A stretch of DNA of 35,602 nucleotides from Kosmotogaceae bacterium (lineage in GTDB: Bacteria > Thermotogota > Thermotogae > Petrotogales > Kosmotogaceae). The notes below the pieces were generated by a model, which did not search any database, was not told the DNA's origin, and worked only from the letters and a program-made list of their open reading frames with translations. Below, piece by piece: positions 1 through 8,787 of the stretch (the stretch's first letter is position 1; each line of letters opens with the position of its first letter). The stretch lies in contig JAFGAP010000201.1 in the NCBI GenBank assembly GCA_016933635.1, forward strand, positions 1 through 35,602. The letters run 5' to 3'. Made by a program: the position numbers and the translations under genes.

Positions 1-1113
1 AAAGGAGGCGGCAATCACCATTCCCAAAATCCCGGCAATAGTGTACATTCTCCTAATACCGAACGCACGTATCAACACGCCTCCTAAGACTGAACCCAGG
101 AGATAACTAAGTCCCATGGTTGACATCCAGTAGATTGTGAGCGCCCTTGTTGCTTTGTTTTCTTCGAAGTTCTTGTGGATGAAGCTTGTTACGGAATAGT
201 AGACCACAATGTAGTTGATTCCGTGTAAGGCTTGAAATAGTAGAAAGACTGGAAAAGATGGAGCAATCGAAGTCAGGAACCATCTTAGCCCTGTAGCAAA
301 GATTCCCACAAGAAGCAGTCTGGTATTGCCTATTCTATCTATGATCTTCTCGGCGAAAAAGAGAAAAGGCACCTCTGAAAGTGCCATCAATGAAAAGGAG
401 AAACCGGCCGATGAAAGGTCGTATCCCATCTCACTGGTCAAAAGAGGGAGAAAGGTCGATCCAAAAGCACCGACTGTTATCGATGCAACTCCTGCCAGTA
501 CAAGTAAGTAGAATTCGATTGGTAATGGCGCGGAATCCATTTCGCTTTCATTCCTTTCAAGTATGCGCTTCGATGGATAAGCTCTGCTCACAGCGGTAGC
601 TGTCAGAAGCGATACGCTTGCAATTATGAAAATAATTACGAAGCCTCTACTCAATAAGATTCCGGAAATCAAGGCAGTTGCTGAATAACCTATAGTGCCG
701 AACGCCCTTGCCCTGTTGAAGCGTTTTCCCTTGCTCCTCAAAGACGGAACTACCACGGATTCTGAGATGGGGATAACGCTCACTGCAAAGAATGCAAAAA
801 GCAACATCGCTATCAGTGAGCTTTCAAAGGTTGGAGTCAGAAAGACACCCCATACGGCAATTGCGGAGACGATAGAAAGCATACCCATGACCGAAGGGCC
901 GCCTTTCCTACTTGATCTCTTAAACCAGAAGGGATTGGCAATGAGTGAAAGGGTAGGAGTAACCGCCATTAGAATGCCGATTTCAACAGAGGAGAAGCCT
1001 TTACTGTGGAAAAACTGACTGAAAAGAGCCATAACGCTTAGATTTGAGTAGATAAAGATTTCAGTAGCTGTCTCACGAGCGCTGGAAGAGGCACTAAAAA
1101 GAAAAAGCGGCAC
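1..1113 (-). CDS. MFS-family transporter (MFS_1-like), 3' end truncated by window edge
   Basis: Minus-strand ORF open from GTG at 1113 to the window edge; reads VPLFLFSASSSARETATEIFIYSNLSVMALFSQFFHSKGFSSVEIGILMAVTPTLSLIANPFWFKRSSRKGGPSV..., hydrophobic, MFS-like; SD AGGAGGAG just upstream. Missing from the ORF track because it has no stop in the window. Confidence 0.8.
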   Translation of the reverse strand, partial: MPLFLFSASSSARETATEIFIYSNLSVMALFSQFFHSKGFSSVEIGILMAVTPTLSLIANPFWFKRSSRKGGPSVMGMLSIVSAIAVWGVFLTPTFESSLIAMLLFAFFAVSVIPISESVVVPSLRSKGKRFNRARAFGTIGYSATALISGILLSRGFVIIFIIASVSLLTATAVSRAYPSKRILERNESEMDSAPLPIEFYLLVLAGVASITVGAFGSTFLPLLTSEMGYDLSSAGFSFSLMALSEVPFLFFAEKIIDRIGNTRLLLVGIFATGLRWFLTSIAPSFPVFLLFQALHGINYIVVYYSVTSFIHKNFEENKATRALTIYWMSTMGLSYLLGSVLGGVLIRAFGIRRMYTIAGILGMVIAASF

Positions 1114-1134
1114 CGATTATCACTCCTCCTGGTG

Positions 1135-1144
1135 TAGAATTCTA
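1135..1144. promoter_or_regulatory. 10-bp perfect palindrome TAGAATTCTA between divergent genes; possible shared -10
   Basis: TAGAATTCTA is self-complementary and gives a TAGAAT -10-like hexamer on both strands; minus strand has TCGACA 16 bp upstream. Confidence 0.35.
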
Positions 1145-1159
1145 AAGGGGGTGAATCTA

Positions 1160-2539
1160 TTGTCGAAATGTTGTTTATCTTTATTGATGCTTATCATACC
1201 ATTAATGGTTCTGGGAAGCACGGGTTTGCACGTGATTCTTTCACCTTCATTATCTCTTGATAATATTCCCTCTGTCGCGAGCAACTACGAGCCTGATTAT
1301 GAAGATCTAGACAGGTATATGCAGATTCCGGCGATCTTTTCGGGGGGGCTGGAGATAGCGTTCGGTAATTCGAAATTGTACGTGAATATGGACTTGAGAC
1401 AGGAGTTCTCAGATTACCTGATGGGAGACTGCTTCAGCAATCTACCACTCTCCACGACTTCCTTTCTGCCGGCCGTTGATATGAACTTTCCCAGACTTGG
1501 TTACTTCGAACGGAGGGGTTCAAATTCATTCATATCGTTGGGAAGAAGAAAGCTGGGCCTTGGAATTTCATCATACAGCTTTGTACTCTCAAATTACCTA
1601 CCGTATTTTGACCATCTGTGGATAGAGCTGAACGGAGAGGCAAAATCGGGTGAGTATATTTATGATTTCTTCGCGGTATCTGCCGACAGAACGATAAGCG
1701 GCGGGCCGAAGACTCTTTTGGGTCATCGATTCTGTTATATGAACGACAACTTGAAAGTCGCGTTCGGTGAGGAGAATCTTGTTTATGGTGCCTATCCCGA
1801 TTTGCAAGACCTGGGACCGTTCTTGATTTACCACCATACCTATCAAAGCAACTCAAATGTTACTGCCACAATTGCATCAGAGGTTAAGCTAAGCGATGTA
1901 ATAGCATACGGAGAGTTCACACTTGATGACTTCAGACTTGCATCGGAGGGCGAGAATTCAAATCCAACGGCATTTGGCTGGGTCGCGGGTTTTCTCTGGA
2001 GAATTTCCGATGGTAATCCATATTCTGGACTGAAATTGAATGAATCAGAGCACGAAATAAGAGACAAGACTCTTCTGCAAGACGGTGGCCTCAGAGTCAG
2101 GATGGAACATTACCATTCCACCACATATCTCTACAACAGGGGAACAAATATTGGAAAGTTTACATATCCCTACAGGTTTAATGTCTTACATCTAGATTCT
2201 TGGCCCGTTATCACAGGGTTTTTCGGATTTCCCTACGGACCCGATTCTACGCTCACTCTGATTGGCATAGAATATGAGAGCCGGAGTGTTTCGTTGAAAA
2301 TCGCTGCGGAACTGCTGCGAATAGGTTCAATCACAATCAGCTCTCCATATTCGCCACCCTTCGATACAGAATGGTACGGACCGAAGAAACCGATAACCAC
2401 CTCTTTCATTCTGACTGGAGAGGGTTTTTATGCAGCAAATCAAAATACAACTCTCTTCGTTGCCGGTAAACTGACCTTTTCCAAGAAGGTTGATTTCTGG
2501 ATAAATATTGGTTTTATTAGAATGTTTTCACTACTATAG
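1160..2539 (+). CDS. Putative secreted/envelope beta-barrel protein (Wzi-like), paralogue of the next gene
   Basis: ORF track 1151..2539; TTG at 1160 preferred because the SD AAAGGGGGTG (1145-1153) covers the 1151 GTG; N-terminal signal peptide; shares blocks with the next ORF (GHRF, PDLxDxxPFxIxHxTY, aYGExxxDD). Confidence 0.65.
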   Translation: MSKCCLSLLMLIIPLMVLGSTGLHVILSPSLSLDNIPSVASNYEPDYEDLDRYMQIPAIFSGGLEIAFGNSKLYVNMDLRQEFSDYLMGDCFSNLPLSTTSFLPAVDMNFPRLGYFERRGSNSFISLGRRKLGLGISSYSFVLSNYLPYFDHLWIELNGEAKSGEYIYDFFAVSADRTISGGPKTLLGHRFCYMNDNLKVAFGEENLVYGAYPDLQDLGPFLIYHHTYQSNSNVTATIASEVKLSDVIAYGEFTLDDFRLASEGENSNPTAFGWVAGFLWRISDGNPYSGLKLNESEHEIRDKTLLQDGGLRVRMEHYHSTTYLYNRGTNIGKFTYPYRFNVLHLDSWPVITGFFGFPYGPDSTLTLIGIEYESRSVSLKIAAELLRIGSITISSPYSPPFDTEWYGPKKPITTSFILTGEGFYAANQNTTLFVAGKLTFSKKVDFWINIGFIRMFSLL

Positions 2540-2552
2540 GGAGGTATCACCG

Positions 2553-4184
2553 ATGAAGAAGTTTACCTTGCTTCTGTTCTTTACACTGGTAGTGGCAGTT
2601 TTTGGCAGTCAGGGAACTTTGATGTTCAAGGGCACAGATCAATACAACTTGTTTTTGGGCAGAAACCTGATTGATGGAAGAACTCTCTTTACTGCAAATA
2701 CGGCAATTCCAGAGGGATTTGCTTCAGTTCAGGTAGAACAGCCTACGGTAAAGACCGCGGCCGGTACGGGCATTTTCCTCCAAGTCACTCCGCAGTTCTT
2801 GATACATAATTTCGAACCCTTCAAGCAAAAGGGGTGGTTGCAATCTGTTGTCCCTCTTTATTTGAGGTATCGGTACGATACTTTGAAGCCATGGCTTGTG
2901 CTGGGGTTTGAGAGCGAAGTATCAGACAATATCACGGGCTTCATAAATCTCGACATCCCGAAAGACTACAGAAGCTACATCAGTCACGGTGATAACTTTG
3001 ATTCGAAGCCGTATATGAATTTTCCAGTAGAGCTTTTTGAGGGAAAACTCGAGGCGCTCGATATGAGCTGGCCAACATTCGGTTATGTATCCTATGCTAG
3101 CAATAACTTCTATGCTTCTCTGGGTAGGTACAAGGTGGCCTGGGGGCCTATGAGAAATGGATTCACGATAAGTGATGCATCATCGTATTACGATAACATC
3201 TCTTCTTCATACACTACGCCTCTCTGGAAGAAAGGCCGTTTTACCTATTCTTTTCTGGTTATAACCCCGACTTCGCTCCTGAACGACGAGGAGTGGGTGA
3301 AACAGGGAAAGGTGTGGGATCTGAACCAGAGAAGGCCTTACACCGAAGGAGCGAAGACTATCATTGGACATCGTTTCGATGTTCAGTTTTCGACATGGGG
3401 GAGGTTAGGGGTAGGAGAGCTTAACGTCGTTGGAGGGAAACATCCCGATCTGAACGATGCCAATCCATTCATAATCTTCCACAATACATACGGCGAAGAT
3501 TTCTCCAACGTCATGGCATCGCTTGACTTTTCTCTTGTTCCTTTCAAGGGTATCGAGCTCTACGGAGAAATCGCCATAGATGATGTTTCTTTCGGTTCTA
3601 CTGAGGCCGGAGCTCGGGGCAAACCAACGGCGCTGGCTTATGGTGGTGGTCTTAGATACGCAATGGACATTAAGGGAACGCTGCTCCTTGCCTCCGTAGA
3701 GCTCTATCACACTGACACGTGGATGTACAATCGCTGGCAACCGCTTCTCACATTCACAAACAGAATCTACACTAAGTCAGAGCTACCCGGAAGCAGGGAT
3801 TTCACAGATTATCCGCTGGGATTCAAGTATGGATCTGATCTCAATGGATTCTCGATAATGGCTAATGCAATAATGACCAATGGGCTTTCAATCTCCTTTG
3901 TATATGAACACTTCAAACAGGGAGAGGTTACTCTGAAAACCCCGTACTTGAACATGGAAGAACCGGAGGACGACCCCGGTGAATTTACGGCCCCTGAAGA
4001 CTGGAGCGGGCCAGTTGGTGAAACTGTTATTGCTAACATTTTGAAGCTCAATGTGATGATCCCTTACCGGAACTTTACATTCGGAAGCGACTTCTCTCTT
4101 TATTTTGGAGATTATTTCAAGAAGAACGGAGGGTATGAGAAACTGATTTTCGAGATCAGACCTTATCTGTCCTACGTCTTCTAG
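2553..4184 (+). CDS. Putative secreted/envelope beta-barrel protein (Wzi-like)
   Basis: ATG 2553 with SD GGGAGG at 2539-2544; signal peptide MKKFTLLLFFTLVVAVFGS; aromatic-rich alternating strands; ends in SYVF (C-terminal Phe typical of barrels). Confidence 0.7.
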   Translation: MKKFTLLLFFTLVVAVFGSQGTLMFKGTDQYNLFLGRNLIDGRTLFTANTAIPEGFASVQVEQPTVKTAAGTGIFLQVTPQFLIHNFEPFKQKGWLQSVVPLYLRYRYDTLKPWLVLGFESEVSDNITGFINLDIPKDYRSYISHGDNFDSKPYMNFPVELFEGKLEALDMSWPTFGYVSYASNNFYASLGRYKVAWGPMRNGFTISDASSYYDNISSSYTTPLWKKGRFTYSFLVITPTSLLNDEEWVKQGKVWDLNQRRPYTEGAKTIIGHRFDVQFSTWGRLGVGELNVVGGKHPDLNDANPFIIFHNTYGEDFSNVMASLDFSLVPFKGIELYGEIAIDDVSFGSTEAGARGKPTALAYGGGLRYAMDIKGTLLLASVELYHTDTWMYNRWQPLLTFTNRIYTKSELPGSRDFTDYPLGFKYGSDLNGFSIMANAIMTNGLSISFVYEHFKQGEVTLKTPYLNMEEPEDDPGEFTAPEDWSGPVGETVIANILKLNVMIPYRNFTFGSDFSLYFGDYFKKNGGYEKLIFEIRPYLSYVF

Positions 4185-4216
4185 AAAGAACGTTACTCCT
4201 GTAGATGTCCTAATAG

Positions 4217-4247
4217 AAAGGGGCGGGTTGTTTCCCGCCCCTTTTTA
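4217..4247 (+). terminator. Rho-independent terminator
   Basis: GGGGCGGG TTGTTT CCCGCCCC TTTTT, perfect 8-bp GC stem and U-tract after the stop at 4184. Confidence 0.9.
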
Positions 4248-4253
4248 ACAAAG

Positions 4254-4400
4254 CTAAATGAAGCCAAATACAAGAAATCCTATTAGGAATCCGATTATCA
4301 GTCCTAAAATCAGTCCTCTTGTGAATCTGTCGGTTCCTCGGGATGGTGTTTTTTCCTGTTTTTGGCTCTCTTTGTACCAGTCTCTATCGTAGATTCCCAA
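4254..4400 (-). CDS. Small glycine-zipper single-pass membrane protein (48 aa) with MGIYDRDWY N-terminus; overlaps the AI-2E gene out of frame
   Basis: TTG at 4400 preceded by SD AAAGGAG about 10 nt upstream and an in-frame TAA two codons upstream; translation MGIYDRDWYKESQKQEKTPSRGTDRFTRGLILGLIIGFLIGFLVFGFI*; below the 60-aa ORF-track cutoff. Confidence 0.7.
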   Translation of the reverse strand: MGIYDRDWYKESQKQEKTPSRGTDRFTRGLILGLIIGFLIGFLVFGFI

Positions 4401-5401
4401 TTGTTACCACTCCTTTCATTGAGAACGAAGTCCATCCAGTACCTCTTTATGAATATCAGAATTGGGACTGCAAAAACAACTCCAAAGACGCCCAGCAGTT
4501 CACCGAAGCCTATTATCGATACCAGAACGATGAACCAGTTAATCTTAACTCTGTTCGATAAGATTTTTGGCGAGAGGAACCATATCTCGATCTGGTTGGC
4601 GAAAACTAGCAGCACGATTGCTCCAACAACACCCCAAAGTCCTTTGCTTACGAAAGAAAGCACGATCATAGGAATTGACGTAACTACCACACCAAGATAA
4701 GGGATGAAATTCGTTATTCCCGCTAACAAACCAAGGAAAATCGCATTGGGAACTCCAAGAATAGCCGATCCTACTGCGATTATTGTACCGACAACAAGCG
4801 CAATTATCAGCTGACCGCCAATGTAGGTCTGAAAATCCTTGTACAACGAATGAAAGAAGCTGCTCACCTTATCCTGATTACACCCGGGAAAGAGTATGGG
4901 AACGCTTTTCTGGATCATATTGGTCTTTCTTGCGATTACGAAACCTGCAATGATTAGCAGGACAACACCTGTAATCCATGAAGTGATGTTTGAGGCAACG
5001 TATTGACCAATCATAATTGCCGCGTCACTCAACCATTGGGAAGCGCTCTCGACTATGTCGACTATCGCTTCAGAAATGAATGGGGGAATCTTCTCCAGCC
5101 ACTTGTCGAACGTACCGTCATTGAAAAGAGAGTCTAGCTCCAACGAAAGGCTTCTAACCCCCTTAATGGTTATTGGAATTGCGCTGTAGATAAGGAAGAA
5201 CATAAATGATAAAAGAGCTGTGCCGGTGATTATATTTAGGGCTCCTCTTGGAATCCTTCTGGTGACAAACTGCGCCGGTGTGTTGATAATTAGCGAGAAT
5301 ATAAAGGCCAGTCCGAGAACCCTTGAGGTCATAGGAAAGAGAAAGAGAGTCATGAATACTGCTATGAAATATCCGAGAACCCAGAACTTTGTTTTCTTCA
5401 T
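4310..5401 (-). CDS. AI-2E family transporter (PerM-like permease)
   Basis: 363 aa, multi-TM; conserved YIGGQLIIALVVGTI..., NFIPYLGVVVTSIPMI, FGVVFAVPILIFIK; SD GGTGGAGGG before ATG. Confidence 0.9.
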   Translation of the reverse strand: MKKTKFWVLGYFIAVFMTLFLFPMTSRVLGLAFIFSLIINTPAQFVTRRIPRGALNIITGTALLSFMFFLIYSAIPITIKGVRSLSLELDSLFNDGTFDKWLEKIPPFISEAIVDIVESASQWLSDAAIMIGQYVASNITSWITGVVLLIIAGFVIARKTNMIQKSVPILFPGCNQDKVSSFFHSLYKDFQTYIGGQLIIALVVGTIIAVGSAILGVPNAIFLGLLAGITNFIPYLGVVVTSIPMIVLSFVSKGLWGVVGAIVLLVFANQIEIWFLSPKILSNRVKINWFIVLVSIIGFGELLGVFGVVFAVPILIFIKRYWMDFVLNERSGNNWESTIETGTKRAKNRKKHHPEEPTDSQED

Positions 5402-5475
5402 AATAGCCCTCCACCGGAGAATAGTTATAAATCTGTTGTATACTCAATATGTATAATATCTTCTGAGGTGCCTTT

Positions 5476-6120
5476 ATGAAAAGAGTATATATTATCCTGA
5501 TAGTCTTTTTTGTTATTGCACTTGTTTCATTTGGCTCGACACATTCCTCAAGGATGATGACTCCTGGATCTGTTAGAGCGATGGTTGGTTTCAAAGATAT
5601 CGGACTGAGGATTGGAATTCTTCCTTTTCTTGAAGCCGGTTGGTTCATTGATGAAGGCCCTTACTTCACAGTAGGCTACGATAGAAACTTTCATTTTGCT
5701 TCCCGCGTTTCCTTCTCTTCGCTTCAAGAAGCGCGAGTGATTGCGGAGTTAGGATATGATTTCGACGTTGTTTATCTGGAGGTTGGAGGGCTTTATGAGT
5801 ATGCAGCTCCCGATGCCTCGTTTCTCGGTGGGCAACTGAAGGCGGAAGTGTTCTTCGATAATGATCTGAGCATTATCAACGCTACCCTGGGCAGGTTTCA
5901 GAAGGTTGCGGGCGATACCCAGAAGCAGAGTTTTACCTCTGTGGGATTTTCCGCCAGACGAAGACTGGAAATTGGAAAGCAGTTTTACTTCATAGATCTT
6001 GAAAGTGTTGAGCTTGTTGGTACATTAAAATGGGAGATAAAGGACGACCTCTCTTCCTTCAGCCCATTTCCCGCGTATAGTTTTGTGGGAATCCAGCTTA
6101 ATCTGGGGTTCCTAAACTAA
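5476..6120 (+). CDS. Secreted hypothetical protein, possibly a small beta barrel
   Basis: Signal peptide MKRVYIILIVFFVIALVSFGS; SD GAGGTG; alternating beta pattern. Confidence 0.65.
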   Translation: MKRVYIILIVFFVIALVSFGSTHSSRMMTPGSVRAMVGFKDIGLRIGILPFLEAGWFIDEGPYFTVGYDRNFHFASRVSFSSLQEARVIAELGYDFDVVYLEVGGLYEYAAPDASFLGGQLKAEVFFDNDLSIINATLGRFQKVAGDTQKQSFTSVGFSARRRLEIGKQFYFIDLESVELVGTLKWEIKDDLSSFSPFPAYSFVGIQLNLGFLN

Positions 6121-6123
6121 CAA

Positions 6124-6150
6124 AATCCCTTCCGATTCTCGGAAGGGATT
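6124..6150. terminator. Bidirectional hairpin terminator between convergent genes
   Basis: AATCCCTTCCGA TTC TCGGAAGGGATT, 12-bp perfect stem; minus strand followed by TTTTG. Confidence 0.7.
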
Positions 6151-6190
6151 ATATGCTGTCTTTCCTGGTATATTTTTCGCAGAGAACAAA

Positions 6191-6742
6191 TTATGAAAGT
6201 AACTTGGCCATTTCGTCTACTTCCTTTTCGTCAGGCATCTCCCCGTCAACTGCCATTTCCATGATTTTGCCTGCCATGTAGGATAGAAGACGATGAGATA
6301 CTTTGGAAGCACGTCTCATCGACATTGAAGATCCTAGTGCTCTCTCTAATCTATCGTAGAAGTCAGCTCTCGCATTGATTAGGATCTCCCTCACTCTTTT
6401 ATTCTTCATTCCATGAAGCCAGAGATATACAAGAGAAACCATTATATCTGGTCTTTCAGAATAGAGCTTCAACAGTTCTGCGTAAAGATCTCTTGTTATC
6501 TCTACAGGTTGTTTACCTTGATCAATGAGCGGTTCGATTCTCGGAAGAACATAGTTATTGAGAATGTGCCTTGATAGATCGATTAGCATTCCCTCTTTGG
6601 AACGGTGATGATAATGAATAGCCGCAAGGTTCACTTCTGCAATTCCCGAGACCTTACGTGTGCTCAGGCCTTCGATCGTTTCTTCAGCGATGACCTGTAT
6701 AGCCGCCTCCATTATTCTCTCTCTTGTTTCTTGACCGCGCAC
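6191..6742 (-). CDS. TetR family transcriptional regulator
   Basis: N-terminal HTH TRERIMEAAIQVIAEETIEGLSTRKVSGIAEVNLAAIHYHHRSKEGML; start GTG 6742 preferred over track start 6760 because SD AAAGGAG lies 8 nt upstream of it. Confidence 0.88.
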   Translation of the reverse strand: MRGQETRERIMEAAIQVIAEETIEGLSTRKVSGIAEVNLAAIHYHHRSKEGMLIDLSRHILNNYVLPRIEPLIDQGKQPVEITRDLYAELLKLYSERPDIMVSLVYLWLHGMKNKRVREILINARADFYDRLERALGSSMSMRRASKVSHRLLSYMAGKIMEMAVDGEMPDEKEVDEMAKLLS

Positions 6743-6766
6743 CGTCGTCACTCCTTTCAATCATTC

Positions 6767-6784
6767 GTATAACACAGATTATAC
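6767..6784. promoter_or_regulatory. Candidate TetR operator GTATAA-CACAGA-TTATAC over the tetR -10
   Basis: 6-bp perfect arms, 6-nt spacer; minus-strand promoter TTGTAT-17-TATAAT has its -10 (6783-6778) inside this dyad. Confidence 0.6.
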
Positions 6785-6803
6785 CACATCGCAACAGGAA
6801 ATA

Positions 6804-6830
6804 CAAAAGAAGCCGGAGAATCACCCCGGC
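6804..6830 (-). terminator. Terminator of the carbamate kinase gene
   Basis: Minus strand GCCGGGG TGATT CTCCGGC TTCTTTTG. Confidence 0.75.
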
Positions 6831-6836
6831 CTCTAT

Positions 6837-7775
6837 CTATGCAACGATTCTTGTGCCCGACTCCCCTTTTAGTGCGAGATCGACATTTTCGAGCGAAGTG
6901 ATGATCGCTTCCTTTCCGGTTAAAGAGACAAATTCGATTGCGGATTCTATCTTTGGCAACATACTTCCCTTCGCAAAGTGACCGGCTTCCATTAACTCTC
7001 TTCCTTCCTTCACAGTCAATTCCTTTAGTTCCTTCTGATTGTCCCTTCCAAAGTTTATATATGCGTAGTCGACTCCAGTAAGTATAACTAGAGCGTCCGC
7101 TTCAATAAGCTTTGCGAGCAGGGCAGAGGCTCTGTCCTTGTCAATGACTGCTTCGATGCCCTTAATCCGTCCCGATTCGTCTCTTACAACGGGTATTCCT
7201 CCGCCACCGGCCGCAACTACTATGGTGCCATCCTTTATCATCTCTCTAATAGGTTCGATTTCAAGAACATCAAGCGGCATCGGTGAAGGTACTACTCGGC
7301 GATATCCTCTGCCGGCATCTTCTTTGACGGTCCAGCCTTTGGTTTTCTCGAGTTCTTTGGCCGTTTCTCTGTCATAAAACGGTCCAACGGGTTTGGAAGG
7401 ATTTTCGAAACCCTTGTCGTGCTCGTCTACAACTATCTGAGTCAGAACGCAGGCGATATCCATTTTTATGTTTCTCTTAATGAGTTCATTGTTCAAAGTC
7501 TGGGTTATCAAGTAACCTATGGAACCCTGTGTCATTGCGTCGTTTACATCGATCGGAAAGGGAGGAAAAACGTCCTTCGCGAGATCCTGCTGAACAAGGA
7601 GATTCCCAACCTGCGGTCCATTGCCGTGAGTAATTATGAGTTCATAACCTTCCTCTACAAGATCCGCTAGATAGGAAGTGGTCGATGACAGGTTTTTCTC
7701 CATCACTTCTGCTGTAGGTTTTTCATTTGGTTTGTTAAGCGCGTTACCGCCTATCGCAACTACGATTCTCTTCAT
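6837..7775 (-). CDS. arcC: Carbamate kinase
   Basis: MKRIVVAIGGNALNKPNEKPT..., THGNGPQVGNLL, PVVAAGGGGIPV-type motif, DKDRASALLA, LTGVDYAYINFG. Confidence 0.96.
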   Translation of the reverse strand: MKRIVVAIGGNALNKPNEKPTAEVMEKNLSSTTSYLADLVEEGYELIITHGNGPQVGNLLVQQDLAKDVFPPFPIDVNDAMTQGSIGYLITQTLNNELIKRNIKMDIACVLTQIVVDEHDKGFENPSKPVGPFYDRETAKELEKTKGWTVKEDAGRGYRRVVPSPMPLDVLEIEPIREMIKDGTIVVAAGGGGIPVVRDESGRIKGIEAVIDKDRASALLAKLIEADALVILTGVDYAYINFGRDNQKELKELTVKEGRELMEAGHFAKGSMLPKIESAIEFVSLTGKEAIITSLENVDLALKGESGTRIVA

Positions 7776-7783
7776 ACTTCCCC

Positions 7784-8725
7784 CTATAGCAGTGTGGCTA
7801 TCATTACTGCTTTGATTGTGTGTTTTCTGTTCTCTGCCTCTTCGAAGACTCTTGAGGCAGGGCTTTCGAAGACATCTTCTGTTACTTCATTCCCTTTTAC
7901 AGCGGGTAGACAGTGAAGGAATATAGTCTCTGCCTTTCCCGTCTTTTTCATCATCTCAGCATTTACCTGATAGGGTTTCAGCAGGGCAATTCTTTCTTGA
8001 AGCTTTGCCTCTTCACCCATCGATGCCCAGACGTCTGTATAGACTGCGTCGGCGTCCTTTAGTGCAGAGTCGATATCTTCAGTTACCTTGACCGTTGCTC
8101 CGGATTGTTTTGCAATCTCCCTGCACTTGCTGACGATAACCGGATCAGTATGAAGTCTCTCCGGACCGCAGGCTACGAAGTGTAGGCCCATCTTTGCGGA
8201 TCCTATCATGAGGGAGTTGGCCATGTTGTTTCTTGAATCGCCAACGAAGACAAGTTTTCGTCCCTTCAGACTGCCTAGGCTTTCTTCGATAGTCATGAAA
8301 TCAGCCAGAATTTGGGTCGGGTGGTATAGATCGGTAAGGCCATTATAGACAGGAACGCCAGACCACTGCGCAAGAACCTCTACAGTCTCTTGCTTGAAGC
8401 CCCTGAATGCTATCGCGTCGAACATTCTACCTAGAACTCTTGCCGTGTCTTTCAAATCCTCTTTAACTCCAAGATGAATATCGTCCTTTGAAAGAAAGAC
8501 CGCATGGCCGCCCTCTTCTCCGAAGGAAGTTTCAAAAGCCGTTCTTGTCCTTGTTGAACGCTTCTCGAAAACAATGGCCAGTGTTTTGCCTGCAAACCTA
8601 CTTGTTGGTGTACCGGCCCTCTTTTCGACTTTCACCTGTCTTGCAATATCCAGTAGATAGCGGATCTCGTCCGTCGTGAAATCAAGTAGTGTCAAAAAGC
8701 TCTTTCCTTTTAGGTTTACGCCCAT
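7784..8725 (-). CDS. argF: Ornithine carbamoyltransferase
   Basis: FEKRSTRTRTAFE, YNGLTDLYHPTQILADFMT, FLHCLPAVKG motifs. Confidence 0.96.
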   Translation of the reverse strand: MGVNLKGKSFLTLLDFTTDEIRYLLDIARQVKVEKRAGTPTSRFAGKTLAIVFEKRSTRTRTAFETSFGEEGGHAVFLSKDDIHLGVKEDLKDTARVLGRMFDAIAFRGFKQETVEVLAQWSGVPVYNGLTDLYHPTQILADFMTIEESLGSLKGRKLVFVGDSRNNMANSLMIGSAKMGLHFVACGPERLHTDPVIVSKCREIAKQSGATVKVTEDIDSALKDADAVYTDVWASMGEEAKLQERIALLKPYQVNAEMMKKTGKAETIFLHCLPAVKGNEVTEDVFESPASRVFEEAENRKHTIKAVMIATLL

Positions 8726-8756
8726 CTTAACCCTCCTTGTTTTAGTTATCTCTAAT

Positions 8757-8785
8757 ATAATACATATATAAGACTATGCTTTCAA
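8757..8785 (-). promoter_or_regulatory. Putative sigma-A promoter for the OTC/carbamate kinase pair
   Basis: Minus strand TTGAAA-17-TATTAT. Confidence 0.6.
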
Positions 8786-8787
8786 TT

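Noticed and set aside
326-1018. Plus-strand ORFs of 61-107 aa
   Set aside because: Antisense to the MFS transporter frame, which is open over the whole region.
5163-5648. 161-aa minus-strand ORF
   Set aside because: Spans the AI-2E start and antisense to the secreted gene; composition is not protein-like and the AI-2E gene is well supported.
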